Assembly: GCF_024259515.1 (NCBI RefSeq)
Contig: NZ_JANBWE010000004.1
Location: 1-64,000 of the forward strand
Length of the DNA: 64,000 bases
Direction of reading: 5' to 3'
From: Salirhabdus salicampi
GTDB lineage: Bacteria; Bacillota; Bacilli; Bacillales; Alkalibacillaceae
Shown: positions 44,319 to 53,626 of the stretch, piece after piece
How positions within the stretch are numbered: the stretch's first letter is position 1
Layout: every line of letters begins with the position of its first letter
Notes under the pieces: model-generated
The model's input: only the letters and a program-made list of their open reading frames with translations
What the model was told of the DNA's origin: nothing
Databases searched by the model: none
Position numbers and translations under genes: made by a program

Positions 44319-45020
44319 GTGCCGGGTAGTATCCAAAATAAGGACGAATTCTTAGACGATATAGCAAGTACGTTAGGACGGGAGCGTAAGCGTAAAGTCG
44401 AGAAACCGAAATGGAGTTATCGACCTCAATGGAACGTTTATGACGGTTATAGTCAAGATCAGCTCGTTCAAGTTTTGAAAGAACAATGTACGAAAATACA
44501 CACGAACGTAGAGGAAACGACTGTTACGAATCTCAAAGATTGCTTGCGGAGAGTGATTGAACAATATGGGGAAGATACGGTTGTAACGTGGGATGATCCA
44601 CGGTTTGAGGAATTTAACATTAAGAATTATTTACACGAAGAAGCAAAGGCCCACGTATGGAAGGCGGAACTTGGTGAGGAAAATGTGAAAACTGCTGAGA
44701 AAGCCAATATCGGAATTACATTCAGCGATATTACATTAGCCGAATCGGGTACAGTAGCATTGTTTAGCGATAAAGGAAAAGGTAGGTCAGTGAGTCTACT
44801 TCCATCAACATACGTTGCAATCATTCCGAAAAGTACCATTGTTCCACGTATGACACAGGCGGCGAGCATGATTGAACGAGAGGTAGCAGAGGGGAATGCA
44901 GTTGCCTCTTGTGTGAACTTCATCTCAGGTCCAAGTAATAGTGCAGACATAGAAATGAACTTAATTGTAGGTGTACATGGCCCTATCCACGTTACATATA
45001 TCATTGTTCACGACAAATAA
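44319..45020 (+). CDS. lutC: L-lactate utilisation protein LutC
   Basis: 233 residues, LUD-domain protein (VTWDDPRFEEFNIKNYL, then ITFSDITLAESGTVALFSDKG and the ISGPSNSADIEMN motif) without iron-sulfur cysteines. Third component of LutABC. GTG start behind a run of G. No lutR-type regulator is adjacent, so control probably comes from the upstream operon or elsewhere. Terminator follows. Confidence 0.93.
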   Translation: MPGSIQNKDEFLDDIASTLGRERKRKVEKPKWSYRPQWNVYDGYSQDQLVQVLKEQCTKIHTNVEETTVTNLKDCLRRVIEQYGEDTVVTWDDPRFEEFNIKNYLHEEAKAHVWKAELGEENVKTAEKANIGITFSDITLAESGTVALFSDKGKGRSVSLLPSTYVAIIPKSTIVPRMTQAASMIEREVAEGNAVASCVNFISGPSNSADIEMNLIVGVHGPIHVTYIIVHDK

Positions 45021-45033
45021 AAACTGTGGTATG

Positions 45034-45063
45034 AAAATATTCCAATTATGGGATATTTTTTTT
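45034..45063 (+). terminator. Terminator after lutC
   Basis: AAAATATTCC (45034-45043) pairs with GGGATATTTT (45050-45059, one G-U), followed by further T. Confidence 0.8.
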
Positions 45064-45190
45064 AGCCAAAAATCGTGGAGAATCAAATTATAAATTGCAA
45101 GTAATTAGCTAAAAATGTAAAATAAAAGACTAGAGTAGTATATTAGTCATAGTAAAATATGTAGCTATAAATAAATATGAGGTGAACCTA

Positions 45191-46138
45191 TTGGGGCAAA
45201 GAAAAGGCAGTAAAAAGAAACGAATTATTCTCATTATTGTTGGTATATTATTAAGTTTAATTATAGGCACTGGTGTTTACGCCTTTAGTGTTTACAATAA
45301 CGTAAAAAATACCGTAGATGAAAAAATTCATAAACCGGTAGAGAGTATTCAGCACACCCCTGATCAAAAAGTGAAAATTGAACAGAAAAAACCGTTAAAT
45401 ATATTGCTTATGGGTGTAGATGAAAGAGAGCATGACCGCGGTAGGGCAGATACTCTTATCCTATTGTCTATTAATCCGAATATTAGTAGTTTACAAATGA
45501 TTAGTATTCCTAGAGATACTAGAACTGAAATGGTTGGCCGAGGATTCCAGGATAAAATTAACCATTCTTACGCTTTTGGTGGATCTGATATGACGATTTC
45601 CACAGTTGAACAATTTGCCAATGTTGACCTGGATTATTACGTCAAGTTGAACATGGAAGGGCTGGAAGATTTAATAGACGTGCTGGGCGGCATAACGGTC
45701 TACAATGATATGGAGTGGACTGATAGTGGTTATTATGAGCGCGGGTTTGTTTATAAAAAAGGTGAAATTCATTTAAATGGAGAACAAACGATGGGTTATG
45801 TACGGATGCGCTATAAAGACCCAGCTGGTGATGCAGGACGTAATAAACGTCAACGAAAGGTGATCGAGGCGATTGTATCGCAAGGTGCTTCTGTTGCGTC
45901 TGTCACGAAAATTAATGATGTATTAGATGTATTAGGAAATAATGTTGAAACGAATTTAACTTTTGATGATATGAAAAATTTAATGACCAATTACCGAGAA
46001 GCTAGAAAAAACATTAAATCTTATCAAGTATCGGGTCAGGGGATTTACATTAACGATATTTATTATTTACATGTAACAGAAAATGAACGGGAAAAAGTTC
46101 ATAACATGATCAACGAATTTAATGAAAAAACAAAGTAA
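45191..46138 (+). CDS. LytR-CpsA-Psr family cell-wall glycopolymer ligase (copy 1)
   Basis: About 315 residues. Membrane helix at about 9-30, then an extracellular LCP domain (about 70-230): LLMGVDEREHDRGRADTLILLS, SIPRDTRTEM, NHSYAFGG, and the Arg-rich GRNKRQRKVI. LCP proteins attach teichoic acids or other polymers to peptidoglycan. TTG at 45191 lies five bases after GAGGTGA; the GTG 45182 overlaps that site. The next gene is a close paralogue. Confidence 0.9.
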   Translation: MGQRKGSKKKRIILIIVGILLSLIIGTGVYAFSVYNNVKNTVDEKIHKPVESIQHTPDQKVKIEQKKPLNILLMGVDEREHDRGRADTLILLSINPNISSLQMISIPRDTRTEMVGRGFQDKINHSYAFGGSDMTISTVEQFANVDLDYYVKLNMEGLEDLIDVLGGITVYNDMEWTDSGYYERGFVYKKGEIHLNGEQTMGYVRMRYKDPAGDAGRNKRQRKVIEAIVSQGASVASVTKINDVLDVLGNNVETNLTFDDMKNLMTNYREARKNIKSYQVSGQGIYINDIYYLHVTENEREKVHNMINEFNEKTK

Positions 46139-46193
46139 GATGTCGTCGTAGATCCATTCGAATAGATGATATATCTAGTATGAGGTGTTCCTG

Positions 46194-47162
46194 TTGAAAA
46201 AGATGAGTAAGAAAAAATTAATCTTTAAAATAGTTTTCATAACAGTCCTAGTCATTGTGTTAGGGGTAGGGGCTTATGCTTACAGTATTTATGATAATGT
46301 GAAGGAAGTCGTAGATACGGAAATGCACCAGCCAATTGCTAGTATTGATGATAATACTGTCGCTAAAGTCGAAAAGAAAGTGAAAAAGGGTCTTGAACCA
46401 ATCAATATTCTTTTAATGGGTGTAGATGAAAATGAGTATGATAGAGGTCGTGCTGACACGCTAATCGTTTTATCTTTAAACCCTAACATTGATAGCATTC
46501 AGCTAATCAGTATTCCTAGAGATACAAGAACGGAAATAGGGGATACTGGCACGTTCACCAAAATTAATGCTGCCTACTTTTACGGCGGTGCTGATTTAAC
46601 CGTTGCTACTGTAGAAAAAATGTTAGACTTTGATTTCGATTATTACGTCAAGCTGAACTTTAATGCATTAACCGATTTGGTCGATGCGCTTGGTGGCATA
46701 ACCGTAGATAACCCTGTTGAATGGTATGATTCAGGCTATTATAAAAAGGGGTATCATTATGCCGAAGGAGAAATTGAATTAGACGGGGAACAAACATTAG
46801 GGTTTGTCCGCATGCGTAAACAGGATCCAGATGGGGATTTCGGACGAAATAAACGTCAACGTATCGCGATACAGGCGATCATTGATAAAGGAGCCAGCCT
46901 TGGCTCCGTTACGAAAATTAATGATATTTTAGAAGTTTTAGGAAATAACATGGCCACAAATTTAACTTTTGATGAAATGAAAGATTTGTTTTTAAACTAT
47001 AAAAGCACCCGTCACAATATTGAAACATATCAAGTACAAGGATATGGCGGGTTTGTTGACGATCTATGGTACTACATTGTTCCAAATGAAGAACGTCAAA
47101 ATATAAAAACTGTCATTGAGGAATTTAATCAGCGGGAAGAAATAGAAGAAGCCAGCAGTTAA
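46194..47162 (+). CDS. LytR-CpsA-Psr family cell-wall glycopolymer ligase (copy 2)
   Basis: About 322 residues. Same layout as copy 1: membrane helix (about 10-30), LCP domain with LLMGVDENEYDRGRADTLIVLS, SIPRDTRTEIG, NAAYFYGGADLTVATV and GRNKRQRIAI. The two share long nearly identical stretches and 55 bp separate them, indicating tandem duplication. TTG 46194 follows GAGGTG by six bases. In B. subtilis a related gene (tagV) is adjacent to yvyE. Confidence 0.9.
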   Translation: MKKMSKKKLIFKIVFITVLVIVLGVGAYAYSIYDNVKEVVDTEMHQPIASIDDNTVAKVEKKVKKGLEPINILLMGVDENEYDRGRADTLIVLSLNPNIDSIQLISIPRDTRTEIGDTGTFTKINAAYFYGGADLTVATVEKMLDFDFDYYVKLNFNALTDLVDALGGITVDNPVEWYDSGYYKKGYHYAEGEIELDGEQTLGFVRMRKQDPDGDFGRNKRQRIAIQAIIDKGASLGSVTKINDILEVLGNNMATNLTFDEMKDLFLNYKSTRHNIETYQVQGYGGFVDDLWYYIVPNEERQNIKTVIEEFNQREEIEEASS

Positions 47163-47177
47163 CCTGCTGGCTTTATT
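47149..47177. terminator. Terminator between the second LCP gene and the convergent gene
   Basis: AAGCCAGCAG (47149-47158) pairs with CTGCTGGCTT (47164-47173), overlapping the LCP stop codon, and is followed by TATT. A/T content on both sides permits bidirectional use. Confidence 0.75.
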
Positions 47178-47178
47178 A

Positions 47179-47715
47179 TTAAAACTTTCCCCTTGCTTCT
47201 CTTATGATCGATGCTTTTGTTGCTTCTTTTATCTCTTCATAGTGTTGTTTTATGGGAAGAGCATCACTTTTTCCATACCCATGCTGCTCCAATTCCCTTT
47301 CTAAATTCTCGTATATTTCGGCAAAAGATTCATCGGCCTGAAGTTCCAGATGTTCTATCACGTTACGATATTTAAAAAATAGGGATGTAACGGACTGTCC
47401 TTGATCATTGTCCTTTGCTTCATAATAGTCTTCCATTGCAGTAGACAAAACCTTCTGGATACGTCCTTCTACTTCTTCATGTAATAACGAGAGTTGTTCT
47501 TCATACTGGGAAAGGATGGAGTCTAATGAAATTTGCTCCTGTTGTTCCTGAATATGTCTTGGAACATGATTACTTACTTTTGGAACGTCTAACTGCTCAG
47601 ACGTAACCGACTTTAGGTCTTGACCCGTGTTATGAAACATTTGTAGCGGGTCATAAGAGTAAAACAATGAGCCGGAGACCATCAGGCCAATTGTCGTGAT
47701 AATCAATCTAATCAT
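47179..47715 (-). CDS. Unrecognised membrane-anchored coiled-coil protein
   Basis: I do not recognise the family. From the ATG at 47715 (GGTGAT four bases upstream) it has 178 residues; in-frame ATGs at 47772 and 47751 would give 197 or 190 but lack a ribosome site. One N-terminal helix (MIRLIITTIGLMVSG...) is followed by a short linker and a highly charged, Glu/Gln-rich, mainly helical body with coiled-coil character. No catalytic motif or cysteine was seen. It is convergent with the LCP genes and divergent from yhaO. A structural or envelope-associated role is only a guess. Confidence 0.7.
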   Translation of the reverse strand: MIRLIITTIGLMVSGSLFYSYDPLQMFHNTGQDLKSVTSEQLDVPKVSNHVPRHIQEQQEQISLDSILSQYEEQLSLLHEEVEGRIQKVLSTAMEDYYEAKDNDQGQSVTSLFFKYRNVIEHLELQADESFAEIYENLERELEQHGYGKSDALPIKQHYEEIKEATKASIIREARGKF

Positions 47716-47867
47716 AATAATCACCAACCATGCTGCTTTTTTATTCAACATTATGGTCAGTAAATTGGCCATCCATACATTTGACCAGTGATTAATATGG
47801 ACATTGTATTTTTCACTCGATACTCATCTATCTCCTCTATTTGGAAAGGGGGAATGATAGAATTTTG

Positions 47868-47895
47868 TTGACTGTTGTTTTATCATAGATATAGA
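47868..47895 (+). promoter_or_regulatory. Sigma-A promoter of yhaO-yhaN
   Basis: TTGACT (47868-47873), 16-bp spacer, TATAGA (47890-47895), 75 bp before the yhaO start. Confidence 0.6.
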
Positions 47896-47969
47896 GTAAC
47901 TTCCATAATGATTCCTCACTATTACACTCTTCAAAAGTAACATCTTTAAACGGCGAAAGGAGCATCCCA

Positions 47970-49241
47970 ATGAATTTTACGTTTATTCATGCGGCTGACA
48001 TTCACTTAGATAGTCCATTAAAAGGGCTGGAGCGGTATGAAGGAGCACCGGTAGACAAGATTCGAGGCGCAACAAGAAAAGCATTTGTTCAACTTATTGA
48101 TACGGCTATTGAAAGACGTGTTGATTTTCTTGTCCTTGCAGGTGACTTGTATGATAACGATTGGAAAGATTATAACACTGGTCTATTTTTCGTTCATCAA
48201 ATGAGCCGCTTGGAGAAAGAAGGAATCCCTGTCTATCTTATCAGGGGAAATCATGATGCTGCGAGTTTAATTACAAAGGAAATTCGTTTGCCACAAAACG
48301 TGACTGAATGTTCTACTAGTCAACCTGAAACCTTCATAAATGATAATCTTCAAGTAGCGATCCATGGACAAGGTTTTCCAACTAGAGCGGTAACAGATAA
48401 TATGGCAAGTCAATATCCAGAACCTATTCAAGATTATTTTAATATCGGAATATTACACACAAGTGTCACGGGTCGAGAAGGGCACGAACATTATGCCCCT
48501 TGTTCACTGGAGGACTTAAAAGGGAAAGGATATGACTATTGGGCATTAGGACATATTCATCAACGGGAATTATTACACGAACGGAATCCGGTTGTTTTGT
48601 TTCCGGGGAATATTCAAGGAAGGCATATAAGAGAAACAGGAGCGAAGGGATGCACTATTGTTCACGTGAAAGATGGACAAGTTGAGACGCTAACTCCTAT
48701 TACATTGGATGTTTTGCGATGGGAACGTTGTGAAGTCGATATAAGCAATGCGGAAGTCATTGATGATGTGATGGAACTCGTAAGAACCTCCGTAGAACAT
48801 GCCTATGATCAATCGGAAGGTCGCTATTTAGCTGCTAGAATTGAACTCGTTGGAGCGACGAGTCTACACGAACAACTCGTTCTTGAAAAGGACCATATGA
48901 CGAACAATTTCCGGGCATTGGCAATGGAAATCGGCTATGGTGATATTTGGATTGAAAAAGTAAAATTTTTAACGACAAGTCTCGTTCATATAGATGAATG
49001 GTTAGAGCAAGATTCACCTGTCTCTACCATCTTTCAATATATGAAAACGGTTAGTGAAGATGACGAATTTATTGCTGAACTTATGCAAGAATTTGAAAGT
49101 TTAGAGCGTGCACTACCGGTAGAGGTGAAAAAGCAAACTGCAAAGTTACGTTCAAGCCGACAGCAGTTTGTCGATGATTACCGGAAAGAAGTTGAGGATA
49201 TGATTCTTCACTATTTAACGAATGCGGGGGTGAAGGAATAA
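47970..49241 (+). CDS. yhaO: SbcD-like DNA repair exonuclease (YhaO)
   Basis: 423 residues. Calcineurin-like metallophosphoesterase domain (about 1-270) with all blocks: AADIHLDSPL, LAGDLYD, RGNHDA, and GHIHQRE. The C-terminal region (about 280-423) is helical and should bind the partner ATPase. Family members are Mn-dependent nucleases acting with an SMC-like ATPase. Its stop shares one base with the next ATG (TAATG). Confidence 0.92.
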   Translation: MNFTFIHAADIHLDSPLKGLERYEGAPVDKIRGATRKAFVQLIDTAIERRVDFLVLAGDLYDNDWKDYNTGLFFVHQMSRLEKEGIPVYLIRGNHDAASLITKEIRLPQNVTECSTSQPETFINDNLQVAIHGQGFPTRAVTDNMASQYPEPIQDYFNIGILHTSVTGREGHEHYAPCSLEDLKGKGYDYWALGHIHQRELLHERNPVVLFPGNIQGRHIRETGAKGCTIVHVKDGQVETLTPITLDVLRWERCEVDISNAEVIDDVMELVRTSVEHAYDQSEGRYLAARIELVGATSLHEQLVLEKDHMTNNFRALAMEIGYGDIWIEKVKFLTTSLVHIDEWLEQDSPVSTIFQYMKTVSEDDEFIAELMQEFESLERALPVEVKKQTAKLRSSRQQFVDDYRKEVEDMILHYLTNAGVKE

Positions 49242-52200
49242 TGAGACTTGATTATTTACATTTGCATGCCTTTGGCCACTTTGAAAATTACCCGTTAACC
49301 TTTGAACAACAAAAACAGTTCCACCTCATATATGGTCCGAATGAAGCAGGAAAAAGTACAATGTTACGTTCTATATGGAATTTGTTATATGGTATTCCAG
49401 ACAAAACAACGGACTCCTTTCACCATGACAATAAAAAGCTAAGAATTGAAGGAAAACTCTCACGTTTAAACGGCGAGTCACTTCATTTTATTCGTCGTAA
49501 AGGACGGAAAAATACGGTATTAGATGTCGAAGAAAATCCTATTGCTGAGGAGCTCGTAAAGCAGTTTTTAAATGGAACAGCCCATTCTCACTTTTTAAAT
49601 ATGTTTGCCCTCGATCACGTTCGCTTACGAGAAGGTGGAGATAATTTATTAAAAAGTGGTGGAAATGCAGGTGAAGGCCTGTTTTCAGCCGCTTCAGGCT
49701 TGAGCACTCTTCGTACGGTAATGGAGCAAATTGAGGAACAAAGCCGTGATTTGTACAAAAAGGGAGGTTCTAAGCCGAAAATTAATCAACTAATTAAAGA
49801 AGAGAAAGAGATTAATCGAAAACTTGCAGAATCGGCTCTTGCGGTACAAAAATGGAAAGAGCTTGATCGGTCCTATCAAGAAGGAAAACGTGAACTTGAT
49901 GATGTTCGTCAGCAATATGAAATGTTAAATCGGAAGAAAGAGAAGCTACAAAGAATCCGATATACATTACCGAAAATTGCGAAGCGTGATAATTTACTGC
50001 ATAGTATTCAGCAATATGGTAGTTTGCCGAATCTACCGGAAGATGGGAAAAGAAATCGAGAAAAGGTAGAACAGAAACTAGCCCAAGTAACAAGTGAAAA
50101 AGCGCAAGCAGAAAAGCAACGTAAACTATTAATAGAGAAGAAAGCAAATATTCAAATACCGGAAACATTGCTACAACAGGAACATGTTATTCAAGATTTA
50201 TATCGAGAAATTAATATTTATCAGGACAATGTGAAAAAATCTCCTCTTATTGAGCAGTCGATTGCACAAATGAAACAAAAAGTATTGTCGTTGTTAAAGG
50301 AAATTGACCATTCGACACCTAGTTTGGACCGGTTAGAACACAACCGTTTAACAACGGGAATGAAGCGGACGTTGAAAGAACTCATTGATGAAAAGCCATT
50401 ACTTGATCAACAACTGAATACAATTGAGAAGGAAGAAGAGAGAGTTCGACTTGCCAAACAACGAATCGATACGGATTTGAAAAAGCTAGGATCAACTCCT
50501 GATACGTTACGTCATTTAGGGGATGAGATTGCAGAAGTAAGGTCGGACGGAAAGCTGGAAGCGCAACTACAAGCGCTGGAACAAGAAATAAAAACGTTAG
50601 AGTGGGACATTCACAACCTTATCAAACAACTCCCTCTATGGGACGGTACCATTGAAGAACTAAATCAATTACCCGTTCCCAATTTAGTTGAAACGATAAA
50701 ACAGCATAAAGAACAATACGTTGAACTTCAGCAACAAATTCAGCTGACTAAAGATAAAATAACGGAAGAACAAGAACGTATTGAAAAAAGCGAAAAGGAT
50801 ATTCAAGAATTAGAGTTTCTGGCAAACATACCGACAGAAGAAGAATTACGGAAAGCACGGAAGCGCCGGAGTGAAGGATGGAAGCTCATTAAATTAAAAC
50901 TACAATATCCAGACCAATTGAATGCGGAACAAGTAAACGCTTATAGCGGTAATGAACCACTCGACTTTGTTTATGAGCAAAGTGTAACCACAGCGGATGA
51001 TGTAGCAGATCAAATGCGGTTAGAAGCAGAGAAAATCGGTCAAAAGTCCAAGTTGCGAGCAGACATTCATAACGGGAAGAAACGTTTACAGAAACAAGAA
51101 GAGACACTTGCTCAATTACAAAAAAGTATGAAAGCATGGGAACGGAACTGGGAACAGCTATGGAGTGGGACAAATATTTCTCCACTTAGCCCGGTTGAAA
51201 TGGAAGAATGGATCGGCAAGTTTCATCATATTAAGCAAAAGATTGAAGTCTATTATAAACATGTACGTGATCAGCAACAGCTTCAGTCTCGTATTGAGGC
51301 GCGTAAAGTTCAATTAGCCAAATATATTGAAAATTTGGAGTCGTTACCTACCACATTAAAGTTAGCTGATGTAATACAATTAGCCGAAAAATGGGAGCGT
51401 TGGTATCAACAACATGTGACGACTAAAAGACAATTGATGGAAGAACAACAGAAGATTGAGGAAAAGGAAGAAACCCTTACTGTTGAACGGAACTACATTG
51501 AAACGGAAATCCAAAATTGGAGACAAAAGTGGGAAAAAGCACTACTCCAAATGCAACTCCCCCAAGATATGTCGACAAAAGCTGTCGAGTCTATTGTTGA
51601 ACTTTATGAGGAAAGCTTACAGCTCTATCAAGAGATGATTGAGAAAGAACATGAATTGCAACGGATTCGAAAACAGATCGTGATGTTTGAAGAAAAGGTT
51701 GCTCAACTGAGGGAAATGATTCCGGACTTAGATGGTGAACCTGACGTAGTAGTCCATGAGTTATATGGCAAAGTTCAAAGGGCAAAAGAGGATTCGGTCC
51801 GCTATTCTCATATTGTGGAACAACTTGAAAGTATAGAGCGAAAAATAGAAGAGGCAAATGAAAGTATTGATAAATGTAATCAATATTTACGCCACCTCTT
51901 AAATCAAGGGAATTGTGACAGTATCGAAGAATTAAAACAAATAGAGGAAAAGGTAGAGACGGTTCATAAATATCGAAGAGAAATCGAACAACTTGAAACG
52001 GACCTTCTTGAGCAAGGTGGAGGTAGATCAATTGAGGAGCTCATGGCTGAAGCCCGGGAAGAAAATTGGGATAACATTGAGCTGGAGTTAGAAGAGACAA
52101 CACGTGCTATCTCGGAACTTGATCGGAAACGATCTACCCTGGAGCAACATTTTGGAGCTGTAAAAAAAGAGTATAATGAAAAAATCAAAGGAAGCTCCTT

Positions 52201-52774
52201 AGCTTCTGTTCAAGCAAGTGAAGAGAGAGAGAATGTATTGGCTGAATTACAAGAACAAACGGAACAATATATTCAATTAAAACTTGCCTCTATGATGTTA
52301 CAAAAAGGCATTGAATACTATCGAAATGAGAATCAGAACCCAATCCTAAAACGGGCTAGTGATTTATTTGCTCGATTAACCTTACAATCTTTTGCGGGAT
52401 TAACTGTTGATTATGATGATAAGGATGAGCCGGTTTTAATCGGGTTACGAGTGGACGGGGAAAAGGTTTCTATAGATGGTATGAGTGACGGGACGACGGA
52501 TCAATTGTATTTAGCACTCCGAATTGCTAGTATAGAGAGGTATGCAACAACCAACGAACCAATCCCGTTTATCGTAGATGATATATTAATTCACTTTGAT
52601 GAACAACGTTCCAAAGAAACATTACAAATATTAATGGAATTAGCTGAACGTACACAAATTATCTTTTTTACACATCATTTTCATATAGTAGAGCTAATGA
52701 ACAGTTTATTTCGAGATTCTCAGTTTCAATACCACGAAATTAAGCATGAAAAAGTTGATGTAGTAAAGTCGTAG
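49241..52774 (+). CDS. yhaN: SbcC-like ATPase (YhaN)
   Basis: 1,177 residues, longer than B. subtilis YhaN (about 960). ABC-type head split by a long coiled coil: Walker A GPNEAGKST near residue 31-39, coiled coil about 180-1000, then the signature-like SIDGMSDGTTDQLYLALR and Walker B PFIVDDILIHF. No CxxC zinc hook was seen in the middle, unlike Rad50. Partner of the nuclease encoded directly upstream; likely processes DNA ends. Many Gln and Glu codons in the coil are normal for this architecture. Confidence 0.9.
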   Translation: MRLDYLHLHAFGHFENYPLTFEQQKQFHLIYGPNEAGKSTMLRSIWNLLYGIPDKTTDSFHHDNKKLRIEGKLSRLNGESLHFIRRKGRKNTVLDVEENPIAEELVKQFLNGTAHSHFLNMFALDHVRLREGGDNLLKSGGNAGEGLFSAASGLSTLRTVMEQIEEQSRDLYKKGGSKPKINQLIKEEKEINRKLAESALAVQKWKELDRSYQEGKRELDDVRQQYEMLNRKKEKLQRIRYTLPKIAKRDNLLHSIQQYGSLPNLPEDGKRNREKVEQKLAQVTSEKAQAEKQRKLLIEKKANIQIPETLLQQEHVIQDLYREINIYQDNVKKSPLIEQSIAQMKQKVLSLLKEIDHSTPSLDRLEHNRLTTGMKRTLKELIDEKPLLDQQLNTIEKEEERVRLAKQRIDTDLKKLGSTPDTLRHLGDEIAEVRSDGKLEAQLQALEQEIKTLEWDIHNLIKQLPLWDGTIEELNQLPVPNLVETIKQHKEQYVELQQQIQLTKDKITEEQERIEKSEKDIQELEFLANIPTEEELRKARKRRSEGWKLIKLKLQYPDQLNAEQVNAYSGNEPLDFVYEQSVTTADDVADQMRLEAEKIGQKSKLRADIHNGKKRLQKQEETLAQLQKSMKAWERNWEQLWSGTNISPLSPVEMEEWIGKFHHIKQKIEVYYKHVRDQQQLQSRIEARKVQLAKYIENLESLPTTLKLADVIQLAEKWERWYQQHVTTKRQLMEEQQKIEEKEETLTVERNYIETEIQNWRQKWEKALLQMQLPQDMSTKAVESIVELYEESLQLYQEMIEKEHELQRIRKQIVMFEEKVAQLREMIPDLDGEPDVVVHELYGKVQRAKEDSVRYSHIVEQLESIERKIEEANESIDKCNQYLRHLLNQGNCDSIEELKQIEEKVETVHKYRREIEQLETDLLEQGGGRSIEELMAEAREENWDNIELELEETTRAISELDRKRSTLEQHFGAVKKEYNEKIKGSSLASVQASEERENVLAELQEQTEQYIQLKLASMMLQKGIEYYRNENQNPILKRASDLFARLTLQSFAGLTVDYDDKDEPVLIGLRVDGEKVSIDGMSDGTTDQLYLALRIASIERYATTNEPIPFIVDDILIHFDEQRSKETLQILMELAERTQIIFFTHHFHIVELMNSLFRDSQFQYHEIKHEKVDVVKS

Positions 52775-52797
52775 TTTGTAAAACTACGACTTTTTTT
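52765..52797 (+). terminator. Terminator after yhaN
   Basis: AAAGTCGTAGTTT (52765-52777) pairs with AAACTACGACTTT (52781-52793) with loop GTA, followed by T. The stem starts inside the last codons of the gene. Confidence 0.85.
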
Positions 52798-52845
52798 ACC
52801 AACATACCATTTTAATATATAGTAAGAAAAATAGGGGCGATTGTC

Positions 52846-53331
52846 ATGAAAAAATGGAGCATATGGGCACTCCCTTTCTTATGGATGGGCGTCATCTTTT
52901 ACTCGTCAGCCCAACCTTATGAAAAGCAAGATGTGAAGCCGTTTATGAGTGATTTTGTGGATTTATCGTTCCTCATTCCTTATGTACATCATATTGAATT
53001 TACTTATAAACAAGATCCGATAAGTGTAGATGCACTAGGGATTTATGGATTTGTTGAATTTTTTATTCGCAAAGGGGCTCATGTTACCGTATTTTTTGTT
53101 TTATGTATGTTATTTTACATGGCGATGAAAAGAACGATCGTAGTGAAACCACTATATATTTCATTATTTGCACTATTAGCAACAGTTTCCTATGCAATCT
53201 TCGATGAAATTCACCAAGGATGGACACCAAATCGAACACCATATATAGGCGATGTTTTCTTAGATACAGCAGGTGGACTTCTTGCCATTATCTTTATCCT
53301 GTTCTGTCAACGAAAGAAAAGAAAACGGTAA
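52846..53331 (+). CDS. VanZ-family membrane protein
   Basis: 161 residues with about four membrane helices. VanZ signatures: FFIRKGAHVTVFFVL in the middle and DEIHQGWTPNRTPYIGDVFLDTAGG near the end. In glycopeptide resistance VanZ gives teicoplanin tolerance, but most chromosomal homologues have unknown envelope roles. AGGGGCG precedes the ATG. Monocistronic in appearance. Confidence 0.88.
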   Translation: MKKWSIWALPFLWMGVIFYSSAQPYEKQDVKPFMSDFVDLSFLIPYVHHIEFTYKQDPISVDALGIYGFVEFFIRKGAHVTVFFVLCMLFYMAMKRTIVVKPLYISLFALLATVSYAIFDEIHQGWTPNRTPYIGDVFLDTAGGLLAIIFILFCQRKKRKR

Positions 53332-53361
53332 TGAAACTTCGCAAAATTCGACAATTCCTAC

Positions 53362-53390
53362 TTGAATACTAGGTTTTCTTATATTACAAT
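53362..53390 (+). promoter_or_regulatory. Promoter of short RNA copy 1
   Basis: TTGAAT (53362-53367), 17-bp spacer, TACAAT (53385-53390). TTGAATACTA and the bases around the -10 recur at copy 2. Confidence 0.65.
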
Positions 53391-53396
53391 AGAAAC

Positions 53397-53465
53397 AACC
53401 TCGATCATTTTGGAATAACTAGACGCTAATTGGCTGCTCTGTGAGGTACAGAGCAGCATTTTTTT
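53397..53465 (+). ncRNA. Predicted short RNA, tandem copy 1
   Basis: About 69 nt from the predicted start to the end of the terminator T-run. The first 32 nt are identical to copy 2. They contain ACCTC (53398-53402), which is complementary to the terminator loop GAGGT (53443-53447). Terminator stem GCTGCTCTGT (53433-53442) pairs with ACAGAGCAGC (53448-53457), followed by seven T. No open reading frame or ribosome site is evident. I cannot match it to a known RNA family. Confidence 0.65.
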
Positions 53466-53626
53466 ATGCATTTTAATTATGGGTAGGAAAAAGAGTCAAA
53501 TGTTCACCTAGTAAAAAAGGACCATTTTGTAAGCGGAATTCCCCGAATTAAAAAACTTGAGAAAATGTAACTACAAAAGCGTTTAAGAACCGGCGAAAAT
53601 TGATGAATTTTCTCAACCTATAAGTC

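Noticed and set aside
51591-52031. 146-codon minus-strand frame within yhaN
   Set aside because: Antisense of coiled-coil codons (GAA/CAA give TTC/TTG), which keeps frames open by chance.
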